A stretch of 7,438 nt of DNA from Clostridiales bacterium (lineage in GTDB: Bacteria; Bacillota; Clostridia; Christensenellales; CAG-138): positions 1 through 7,438 of the forward strand of contig JAISXK010000085.1 in NCBI GenBank assembly GCA_031270585.1, in the 5' to 3' direction. Positions 1-5,844 of this stretch are shown piece by piece; the stretch's first letter is position 1, and each line of letters starts with the position of its first letter. The translations under genes were made by a program, and so were the position numbers. The notes below the pieces were generated by a model. That model worked only from the letters and a program-made list of their open reading frames with translations. It was not told the DNA's origin and ran no database searches.

Positions 1-110
1 CCGTCGAGCGGAGCGCGTTGTCTGCCGAAATGAGCCGTCTCAAGGCAGAGGGCGTTATAAATTATCGTAAGAGCCATTTTGAGTTGCTTATCAATTCCCG
101 CGAAAAATAG
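1..110 (+). CDS. Crp/Fnr-family transcriptional regulator, C-terminal fragment
   Basis: Only the end of this gene is in the window. It reads from base 3 to a TAG stop at 108-110, giving 35 residues. The peptide starts VERSALSAEMSRLKAEGVI and continues with NYRKSHFELL. This matches the recognition helix and following wing of the Crp-type helix-turn-helix, whose family pattern is roughly vxRsaLSrelsrLkxeGlI followed by a short beta hairpin. Such proteins usually carry an N-terminal cyclic-nucleotide-type beta barrel, which would lie upstream. The other two forward frames close within this stretch (TGA at 31, TAA at 68). The ligand and targets cannot be told from this piece. It may or may not control the operon downstream. 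The call rests on about 30 residues, so other winged-helix families are not fully excluded. Confidence 0.7.
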   Translation, partial: VERSALSAEMSRLKAEGVINYRKSHFELLINSREK

Positions 111-264
111 CGGTTCCGCATATATTTACAAACCGGCTTAATGCGGGGACGCGACGGGACAGGAAAAGATAAACAGCAACTCTACAAAGCGGGGCTTCCC
201 ATATCCTACAAACTCCGGCTCTACTCCCAAAGTACTGGAGAAGGTATAATTGAGCAGGGCGATT

Positions 265-290
265 GATGAATGAACCCGATGAATGAACCC
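265..290. repeat. Two perfect tandem copies of a 13-bp unit
   Basis: GATGAATGAACCC occurs at 265-277 and again, without a gap, at 278-290. The two copies are identical. The array ends 14 bases before the TTGACT box of the predicted promoter. Two direct half-sites at 13-bp spacing just upstream of a -35 would suit an activator or repressor that binds as a head-to-tail dimer. A chance or slippage duplication is equally possible from sequence alone. Confidence 0.75.
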
Positions 291-304
291 GGGCAAAACA
301 ATAT

Positions 305-333
305 TTGACTTCCATTGCGCTTTATCATACCAT
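305..333 (+). promoter_or_regulatory. Predicted sigma-A promoter for the HEAT-glycosyltransferase operon
   Basis: TTGACT at 305-310 (5 of 6 to consensus) is followed by a 17-base spacer and TACCAT at 328-333 (4 of 6). This would give a 5' leader of about 60 bases before the TTG start at 401. The leader contains a TG-rich tract at 349-364. The -35 match and spacing are good and the -10 is only fair. Confidence 0.45.
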
Positions 334-385
334 TAATGCATACACTTTTGTGTGTGTCTGTGTGACGCCTGTATATAACACGAAT

Positions 386-393
386 GGAGAGGG
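386..393 (+). promoter_or_regulatory. Ribosome binding site that sets the TTG start at 401
   Basis: GGAGAGGG lies 7 bases before TTG at 401. No ATG or GTG in this frame is near, and the protein from this TTG opens directly into a membrane helix. This decides for 401 over the further upstream TTG at 305, which overlaps the promoter -35 box and has no ribosome site. Confidence 0.7.
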
Positions 394-400
394 TGCGGCT

Positions 401-1444
401 TTGCGGATTCAATCCAATGTAAACTTTGGCATTGTGCTATTATTGCTTACGATATTGGTGCTGTTTTTAGCGTTGCTGGTTACGCATATAGCCGCCTCGG
501 CGCGGGAGGCACGCAAAGCAAAATACAAGCAGCGGTTGTTTTCCATGGTAGAAAAATTTTCTTCCGGCAATAAGGCCGCTGCGGATTTTGATAAGTTTCA
601 ATCGAAAACGGGTATAGAGGTATTCACAGGCGTGCTTTCGGGGGGCGGTGAGGCCCTGTCGCTGATCGTGCGCGATATGGTGATGTATACAGGGTATGAC
701 GTCTATATCCGCAAACAGTTGCAAACTACCGATGCGGTATATTGTACGCTTGTAATCAAGCTGGTTGGCGAACTGCGCCTGCAGGGTTGCAGCAGGCAGA
801 TTGTGCGGTTTTTATATAATAATACTGATGATACCGATGTGGAGTATGTGGGGTTGATGACGCTTTCTCTTCTGGGCGAAACCAATGAATTGATAAAAAT
901 ATGCCTGGATAAAAACTTTACGCAGCGGCTTTCCTTCCGTAGCTTAAAAGAAGTATTCAAGCATTTTTCCGGCGATAAGGATGCGTTATGCGCCGCGTTG
1001 ATTCAGGCGCCGGATAATTACATCAAACGCGTTGCGCTCAACCTGGTAGGCGATAGTGCTGTCGCCGCGCTGACGGATACCGTGGCGGATCTGTTAGACT
1101 CCGACGATATGAATATTCTGATAGACGCCATCCGCACGATAGGCCAACTGCAATACAGGCGCGCCGTGCCCCGTTTGACCGGGCTGATGAAGCATGACCG
1201 GTGGGAGGTGCGCAATGCCGTTGTGCGCGCGTTAGCGAATATTGATGTAAATGAAAACGCGAGCATCATTATAAACGGCCTGCAGGATTCGGAATGGTGG
1301 GTGCGCTATAACGCGGCTATGATGCTGATGGATTGCGTGTATCTGCCAAAAATACAACAGGCTGTCGCTTTGAGCAGTGACAGGTTTGCGGGAGAAATAC
1401 TTCATTTCGCCATGCAGCGTAAGGCCCTGAAAGGGGGGGCTTGA
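401..1444 (+). CDS. Membrane-anchored HEAT-repeat protein
   Basis: The protein is 347 residues from the TTG at 401. Residues about 9-32 are a single hydrophobic helix (LLLLTILVLFLALLV). A basic stretch follows (AREARKAKYKQR), so by the positive-inside rule the body faces the cytoplasm. The middle (about 45-200) is helical and not clearly assignable. From about 205 to 325 there are alpha-alpha HEAT repeats: one around NYIKRVALNLVG, one with DMNILIDAIRTIGQL, one with WEVRNAVVRALANI (from 268) and one with WWVRYNAAMMLMD (from 299). HEAT repeats are protein-binding scaffolds, and no catalytic motif is seen. The stop codon is one base before the start of the glycosyltransferase, so the two are almost certainly co-translated. 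Membrane HEAT proteins next to GT2 enzymes recur in bacteria, but their job is not established. I infer a scaffold or regulator of the glycosyltransferase. The gene ends in a G7 tract that also serves the next gene as Shine-Dalgarno site. Confidence 0.85.
   Translation: MRIQSNVNFGIVLLLLTILVLFLALLVTHIAASAREARKAKYKQRLFSMVEKFSSGNKAAADFDKFQSKTGIEVFTGVLSGGGEALSLIVRDMVMYTGYDVYIRKQLQTTDAVYCTLVIKLVGELRLQGCSRQIVRFLYNNTDDTDVEYVGLMTLSLLGETNELIKICLDKNFTQRLSFRSLKEVFKHFSGDKDALCAALIQAPDNYIKRVALNLVGDSAVAALTDTVADLLDSDDMNILIDAIRTIGQLQYRRAVPRLTGLMKHDRWEVRNAVVRALANIDVNENASIIINGLQDSEWWVRYNAAMMLMDCVYLPKIQQAVALSSDRFAGEILHFAMQRKALKGGA
1433..1439 (+). promoter_or_regulatory. G7 tract acting as ribosome binding site of the glycosyltransferase
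   Basis: AAAGGGGGGG lies inside the last codons of the HEAT gene (K-G-G-A-stop), with 6 bases between the last G and the ATG at 1446. It is the only Shine-Dalgarno-like sequence available and differs from the usual GGAGG type. Loss of one G would join the HEAT frame to the glycosyltransferase frame without a stop. Confidence 0.6.
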
Positions 1445-1445
1445 A

Positions 1446-3467
1446 ATGCGCATCCTGCAAACAATACTTGTTGTCGTCACCATTGCGGCCTTTTTGTATG
1501 TAATCATACAATACACCGTGCGGCTTGCGCAACTTGTGTTCGCCGCCGTGCATCTAAACAAGCGTGTGAAGAAGGGGCGCTATTCCGACCACGGTCGTTT
1601 TGTAAGCTCAGACAATATGGTGCCGGTATCCTTGCTGGTGCCGGTTTATAACGGCGCGCAAACGGTCGTGCATACCGTGCGCAACCTGTTGTCGCTCAAT
1701 TTCCCCGAGTATGAAATCATCGTGATCAACGACGGATCGCTGGATAATACGTTGTTGTTGCTCAAGCTTGAGTATGAGCTTGTGAAGGTGCAGCAACCCT
1801 TCAGACGGGTTTTGCAGGCATCGGATATTACGGCGATTTATCGTTCGCCGTTGTATGCCGGCCTGATTGTGGTGGATAAGCCCCACGGTGGCAAGGCGGA
1901 TACGTTAAACGCGGGCATCAATATCTCCAACTATCCCGTATATGCGGTGATAGACAGTGACACCATATTAGAAAAGAATTCTCTGACAAAGCTGATCATG
2001 CCGTTTGTAAACTCCTACAAAACCGCATTTGTGGGGGGCATTGTGCGCGTTGCCAGTGAATGGACGCTGGAAAAGCGTCTGATTAAGGGGATGAATATCA
2101 CCCAAAGTTTTTCGGTATATCTGCAAACCATTGAATACATACGCACATTCCTGTCCGGCCGGGTGGGGATAGACCCGCTGGGCATGCTGCTGATCGTTTC
2201 GGGATCGTTCGGTGCGTTCAATAAAAACGCCGTGGTCGACGTAGGCGGGTATTCACGCGAGGCCATAGGCGTGGATATGGATCTCGTGCTACGGCTACAC
2301 ACCGCAACTGTCGAAAAAAACCGCACATACGGTATAGACTTTTTGGAAGAACCCGTTTGCTGCACCAAGGCGCCCGACACCTACGGCCAAACGGTGAAGC
2401 AGCGTATGCACTGGCATACCGAGTTGATGGACGTGCTGAAAAAGAGAAAGGATCTTTTATTTAACAAGCGCTACAAACAGCTTGGCAAGGTCAGCATGCC
2501 ATACTATTGGTTCTTCGAGTATATCTACCCCGTAGCGGAAGCCGCGCTGTATGTTTCTTTGTTACTTTGCTGGTTAACGGGCGCCATACCGGGGCTTGTG
2601 GCGCTGAGCATATTTTTAATGGTGGCGCTTTACAGCACTATACTTTCCATGGGCGCGCTGCTGTTGGAGGAGCAATCCATACAAACCACCTCATCCTTTC
2701 GCGAGATGATCAAGCTCGTGCTCACCGCGATGGTGGAAAATTTGGGCTACCGCCAAATCAACTGCTTTGCCTGCGTAGTCGCCATGCTGCGCTACAAAAA
2801 AAGCAAGGTAAAATTCAGAAAAGCCAACGCCATACACGGGCGCCTGATCGACCCGCCCGCGAAGCGGGTAAGCGCGCCTGCGAAAAAAGCGACGCCCCGC
2901 AAGGCTTCCAAGAAACAACAACCGCCGCAAAAAGCCGCCGCATCGCGGATATCCGTTGCGCCTGCCAAAGGGCGGGCCCCTGTGAATGCGGCGAACAGTC
3001 CGGGCACGTCGGCGCCGCAAAAAAAAGCTATTGTGCCAGCCGTGCAAAAGAAAAGCTCGGATGACAAAGTGCCAAATAGCGCCGCCGCACCCAAGCGTGG
3101 TGCCGCATCCGCAGGGGCGAACGCCGCGAATACGCCTGCCGCCGGGCATGGTGCCAAAGGTGATAGCGGGCACGGCAGAACCCAACAAGAGCATGCCGGG
3201 TATGCGTACAAGGAAAACCCCGTAACAATAACGCAAACCCAGTTGGAAGACCACACGCCCGTCTACGCGGCGCGCGCCTCGCAACTCTCTCAGGAAGAGA
3301 TAGAGAGCATATTGGACGATCAACTCAGCATGCTTTTTGAAAGCTCGCCGCAGGACGACCTTGTTGAAGCGGTTCCCTGCGAAGAGGATTTGGAACGCTT
3401 GGAAGACGACAAGCTGGATATGCTGCTTTTAGGCAGTGACAGGAACATATTTGGCGAAAACGAATAA
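1446..3467 (+). CDS. Membrane glycosyltransferase family 2 with long basic/acidic C-terminal tail
   Basis: This 673-residue protein has an N-terminal membrane helix (about 3-25) and a GT-A fold family 2 domain (about 59-330). At least two membrane helices follow (about 360-407), then the segment ENLGYRQI that ends the domain in this subfamily. Seen motifs are LLVPVYNG (63-70), IVINDGS with D96, the metal/nucleotide-sugar DSD (170-172), SGSFGAF (252-258), VDMDL with D277 as likely catalytic base, and QRMHW (319-323). The layout is that of processive, synthase-like enzymes that build and extrude a polysaccharide from a nucleotide-sugar. The product is unknown. Two motifs deviate: V276 replaces the usual E of the ED motif, and H322 replaces the usual R of QxxRW. 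Residues 470 to about 590 are rich in K, A, P, G and S. The end is acidic, with a motif occurring twice. No PilZ domain is seen. It is probably co-translated with the HEAT protein, one base upstream. Confidence 0.9.
   Translation: MRILQTILVVVTIAAFLYVIIQYTVRLAQLVFAAVHLNKRVKKGRYSDHGRFVSSDNMVPVSLLVPVYNGAQTVVHTVRNLLSLNFPEYEIIVINDGSLDNTLLLLKLEYELVKVQQPFRRVLQASDITAIYRSPLYAGLIVVDKPHGGKADTLNAGINISNYPVYAVIDSDTILEKNSLTKLIMPFVNSYKTAFVGGIVRVASEWTLEKRLIKGMNITQSFSVYLQTIEYIRTFLSGRVGIDPLGMLLIVSGSFGAFNKNAVVDVGGYSREAIGVDMDLVLRLHTATVEKNRTYGIDFLEEPVCCTKAPDTYGQTVKQRMHWHTELMDVLKKRKDLLFNKRYKQLGKVSMPYYWFFEYIYPVAEAALYVSLLLCWLTGAIPGLVALSIFLMVALYSTILSMGALLLEEQSIQTTSSFREMIKLVLTAMVENLGYRQINCFACVVAMLRYKKSKVKFRKANAIHGRLIDPPAKRVSAPAKKATPRKASKKQQPPQKAAASRISVAPAKGRAPVNAANSPGTSAPQKKAIVPAVQKKSSDDKVPNSAAAPKRGAASAGANAANTPAAGHGAKGDSGHGRTQQEHAGYAYKENPVTITQTQLEDHTPVYAARASQLSQEEIESILDDQLSMLFESSPQDDLVEAVPCEEDLERLEDDKLDMLLLGSDRNIFGENE
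3019..3026 (+). repeat. A8 homopolymer inside the glycosyltransferase tail
   Basis: Eight A residues span codons Q525-K526-K527 (CAA AAA AAA). In frame this contains the heptamer A AAA AAA at 3020-3026, the X XXY YYZ form used in -1 ribosomal frameshifting. It is the longest homopolymer I noticed in the window. A -1 shift would reach a stop at 3062-3064 after 12 codons, and a +1 shift would reach a stop at 3225. Confidence 0.7.
3315..3437 (+). repeat. Duplicated acidic motif at the glycosyltransferase C-terminus
   Basis: At protein level DDQLSMLFESS (residues 624-634) and DDKLDMLLLGS (654-664) are two copies of DD[QK]L[SD]ML[FL]xxS, offset by 30 residues and each preceded by an EE-containing acidic helix (EEIESI and EEDLERLE). 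Both copies look like short amphipathic helices and lie at the end of an otherwise low-complexity tail. This is the pattern of a repeated short docking motif. Its partner is unknown, and the HEAT protein upstream is an obvious candidate. Confidence 0.65.
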
Positions 3468-3568
3468 AACTGAATGCATATGTGATGGATTGGCCTTTGC
3501 GTGTTCGCCGGTGGATGATTGCATGCCGCCGTGTGCCGCAACCCAGTTTATAAGGATGGTATAAGGGC
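3468..3568 (+). other. Gap between glycosyltransferase and protease with ribosome binding site
   Basis: This gap of 101 bases has no clear promoter. The only hairpin is weak (CGGTGG at 3509-3514 with CCGCCG at 3526-3531, one wobble pair) and has no T-run, so no terminator is called. AAGGATGG at 3552-3559 lies 9 bases before the ATG at 3569 and is the likely ribosome site. The absence of a terminator favours read-through transcription from the genes upstream, though a weak internal promoter cannot be excluded. Confidence 0.5.
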
Positions 3569-5764
3569 ATGAAGAGAAAGAAAACCGCATTTTTCGTTGC
3601 GGTATTTTTACTGGCAATACTCTGTTGTGACACCGCCCTAACGGCAGATTCAATACCACGGGAGGTACTCAACACGCGTGAAAGCGTGTACCGCGTGCAG
3701 GGGCAGGATCGGCGCTATATATATCTTTCCACTGCGTTTGTAATTGACAACACGGCGAATGGCACCATACTCGCCACCAATTACCACGTTGCGGAAAATA
3801 CCAATGAAGAGGATAACGAGATCATATTGCATGATGGTACAAGGGCGCATTTTGAAATTATCGATTACGATGAAGACCATGATACCTGTCTTATAAAAAC
3901 CGACGAACCGATAGAAAACGCAAAGCCGGTTACGCTGGCCGATGAGGAGCATATTGAAGTGGGCCAGATCGTATATGCGGTGGGTTTCCCGGGGATAGCG
4001 GATTATTTTGCGGATTTTCACGTGTACGATTATTTGGATACATCCGTTACGGAAGGCATAATCAGCGCAATTAAGCGCACCACGCTCAACGAAAACAAGC
4101 GCACCATGGTTATACAGACCAGCGCCGCGCTAAACGCAGGCAACTCCGGCGGGCCGCTTCTCAACGGTGACGGCGAGGTGGTAGGCATCAACACATTTAC
4201 CTTTGCCGGATTTAACGATATGCATGGCGCCATCAGCATCATGCATTTGAAAGAGTTGCTGGAAGAAAACGAACTTGCCTATATCTCCGCAGAAAACCTG
4301 CCCGAAGAGGCAAAGCGCCCGCAACCGACATCGGCCCCCACGCTTCCGCCTGTTACCAAGCCTGTGATGGCCACGGCGGACGTTGTGGAACGCAATACAT
4401 GGCTTATGTTCGCATGCTTCGCCATATTTGTGCTGTCGATGGGCATGCTGGCATTCTTTGCGGCCGTCCGCAAAGCGGAAAACGCCCCAGAAGACGAAGA
4501 TGAGTTGTTAAAAGAGGGCGCAGTATTCGACACCGAAGGGAAGCCAAAAAAACAAAAAAGGCGGCTTTCGGCGTTTTTACATAAGAAGCGGGCGAAAAGT
4601 GTGGCTATCGCCATATTTGTTGTGGCTTTGATCGCGGTGATCGCTATCAGCAGTACCATGAATTTCAGCGGCAGGTACGACGCAGCTGTGGCGTATACCA
4701 ACAGCGGGGATTATACCGCCGCATCGAGTCAACTGGGAAATATCTGGGGATCTTACAAGGATAGCGATATGCTCAAAAAATACATTTCCGCCTGTATCCG
4801 TATGGATAACAACAACTATGAAGAGGCAATTTCCTTGTTTGACGGGCTTGGCAACTACCGCAACGCAAAAACAAAGGCGAATGAATGCGCGCTTTTGGCG
4901 GCGCAAAAACTATTGGAAACCGGCGATTACGCCGCCGCAAAAGCATCCTTTGAAGCATTGAACGGGTTTGAAGACAGCACATTGCGGGCAAACGAAGCCA
5001 CATATAGGCTGGCCGTTGCCGCAAACGATTCCTATAAGCAAAATAACGATTTAAAAAGCGCCGCCCAAGCCAAGGCATATTTTCAGGAAATCCCCGGATA
5101 TGCGGACGCGGATGCGCTTTTGGATACTTTGCAAACGAGCATATATACGCAAAATCAGGCTTCCATAACCAAAATACTCGGTTGGCTGCAATCCTATACA
5201 TTCCATTACGGCCAAAAGATTGAGAAGGAGCTGCAACAATTATCCGACAGCATGACATTGCTTGAAGGATTTGAGGATACCGATGAACTCATAGAGATAC
5301 TGGGCGTATTGCAGGATATATCCGACGTGGAGGCATGCTATGAGGAATTGATCGGGTATTGGGATAATGATACGGCCAAAAATATCATATTGAGCAACTA
5401 CTTTTTGGGCTGCCACCTGCAAGGCTATTGGAAAGGAGAGGATGATAAATATCTCTTCGTCAAGAGCGATCTGGCGCAGCACGGCGAAAGTTATATAGAG
5501 GGTTTTCCTTACCACGAGAGCGTAGACTTCAAGCGCAAGATCGAAGATTTTGGCACGAGCGATTTTGGCGCGGCTACCAACCTGCCCGTAACAAGCGGAA
5601 AGTATTTTTATATTTCCGCCAGGCGATTGTTCACCGGCAGCAAAAAAGGATATTGGGGTACATGGAACACCTGCTTTGAACTGCAGTTCCCCAACGAAAA
5701 CACCATTGCTGTGACGGATAAGGATAACAAGGTTCACGAGCTAATCCGAACGAAGATGGTGTAA
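3569..5764 (+). CDS. Secreted/membrane trypsin-like serine protease with TPR-like repeats
   Basis: This 731-residue protein starts with a signal peptide (MKRKK, hydrophobic core to about 18, likely cleavage near ALTA at 23-26). A chymotrypsin-fold protease domain of the HtrA/DegP type fills about 30-240. Its triad is complete: H73 in TNYHV, D105 in HDTCLI and S193 in GNSGGPL. No PDZ domain follows. A proline-rich linker leads to a membrane helix (about 278-300), a charged 44-residue loop ending in many K and R, and a second membrane helix (about 345-363). Then come about five degenerate TPR-like units (from 370, 412, 447, 490 and 560) with the pattern GDYxxAxxxFxxLxGYxDS. The last 110 residues, from GYW at 619, form an unrecognised, probably beta-rich domain. 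With signal and two helices, both protease and TPR parts should be outside the membrane. It is probably a quality-control or processing protease for envelope proteins. Its substrate is unknown. Confidence 0.87.
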   Translation: MKRKKTAFFVAVFLLAILCCDTALTADSIPREVLNTRESVYRVQGQDRRYIYLSTAFVIDNTANGTILATNYHVAENTNEEDNEIILHDGTRAHFEIIDYDEDHDTCLIKTDEPIENAKPVTLADEEHIEVGQIVYAVGFPGIADYFADFHVYDYLDTSVTEGIISAIKRTTLNENKRTMVIQTSAALNAGNSGGPLLNGDGEVVGINTFTFAGFNDMHGAISIMHLKELLEENELAYISAENLPEEAKRPQPTSAPTLPPVTKPVMATADVVERNTWLMFACFAIFVLSMGMLAFFAAVRKAENAPEDEDELLKEGAVFDTEGKPKKQKRRLSAFLHKKRAKSVAIAIFVVALIAVIAISSTMNFSGRYDAAVAYTNSGDYTAASSQLGNIWGSYKDSDMLKKYISACIRMDNNNYEEAISLFDGLGNYRNAKTKANECALLAAQKLLETGDYAAAKASFEALNGFEDSTLRANEATYRLAVAANDSYKQNNDLKSAAQAKAYFQEIPGYADADALLDTLQTSIYTQNQASITKILGWLQSYTFHYGQKIEKELQQLSDSMTLLEGFEDTDELIEILGVLQDISDVEACYEELIGYWDNDTAKNIILSNYFLGCHLQGYWKGEDDKYLFVKSDLAQHGESYIEGFPYHESVDFKRKIEDFGTSDFGAATNLPVTSGKYFYISARRLFTGSKKGYWGTWNTCFELQFPNENTIAVTDKDNKVHELIRTKMV

Positions 5765-5789
5765 AACGCTACAAAATAGCGTAGCTCAA

Positions 5790-5826
5790 AAAACAGAGTC
5801 ACGACATGAAGCCGCGACCCTGTTTT
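5790..5826. terminator. Intrinsic terminator between convergent operons, strongest for the minus strand
   Basis: AAAACAGAGTC (5790-5800) pairs with GACCCTGTTTT (5816-5826), and the stem can extend through ACGAC (5801-5805) and GCCGC (5811-5815) around the loop ATGAA. In minus-strand RNA all mismatches become G-U wobbles, giving 16 pairs followed by a run of six U (bases 5793 down to 5788). In plus-strand RNA the same positions are A-C mismatches, but the hairpin is still followed by TTTTGCGTTTT. It therefore ends the threonine synthase/omega-amidase transcript efficiently and the protease transcript probably less so. A smaller hairpin at 5767-5781 (CGCTA, loop CAAAA, TAGCG) just after the protease stop has no T-run. 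Confidence 0.85.
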
Positions 5827-5844
5827 GCGTTTTGCCAATAGCGA

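Larger units (their letters stand above)
111..400. other. Intergenic region, 290 bases, no credible gene
   Basis: No open frame here has a credible start, ribosome site or protein-like composition. The stretch holds short imperfect inverted repeats just after the regulator gene (CCGCAT at 116-121 with ATGCGG at 141-146) that lack a T-run, so I do not call a terminator. It also has an isolated TATAAT at 245-250 without a good -35, a 13-bp tandem repeat at 265-290, a promoter-like pair at 305-333, a TG-rich tract at 349-364 and the ribosome site of the next gene. Confidence 0.6.

Noticed and set aside
245..250. Perfect TATAAT box as a promoter
   Set aside because: No -35 resembling TTGACA lies 16-19 bases upstream and there is no extended -10 TG, so it is left as an isolated match.
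349..364. TG-rich tract in the leader as a phase-variable repeat
   Set aside because: It is short and interrupted (four TG units, a TC, three TG units) and lies between promoter and ribosome site, not between promoter boxes or in a coding frame.
305..400. N-terminal extension of the HEAT protein from a TTG at 305
   Set aside because: That TTG is part of the TTGACT promoter box and has no ribosome site. The extension includes a TG-repeat translation (FVCVCV), and the TTG at 401 has GGAGAGGG at good spacing.
2507..3064. A 185-residue plus-strand open frame in another frame within the glycosyltransferase gene
   Set aside because: It lies wholly inside a gene with clear family motifs and membrane helices, and its own translation shows none. 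It matters only as the frame entered by a -1 shift at the A8 tract.
2691..3323. A 210-residue minus-strand open frame opposite the glycosyltransferase tail, plus a 154-residue one at 2792-3256
   Set aside because: They arise from the GC-rich, stop-poor low-complexity tail on the other strand. Their composition (Arg/Gly or Ala/Phe/Cys runs) is not protein-like, and no ribosome site or family motif is seen.
3509..3531. Hairpin between the glycosyltransferase and protease genes as a terminator
   Set aside because: The stem has six pairs with one wobble, an 11-base loop and no T-run.
3611..3631. Lipoprotein signal (lipobox) in the protease N-terminus
   Set aside because: The residues before C19 are AIL, which does not fit the L-[AS]-[GA]-C pattern. 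An ordinary signal peptide ending near ALTA is a better fit.
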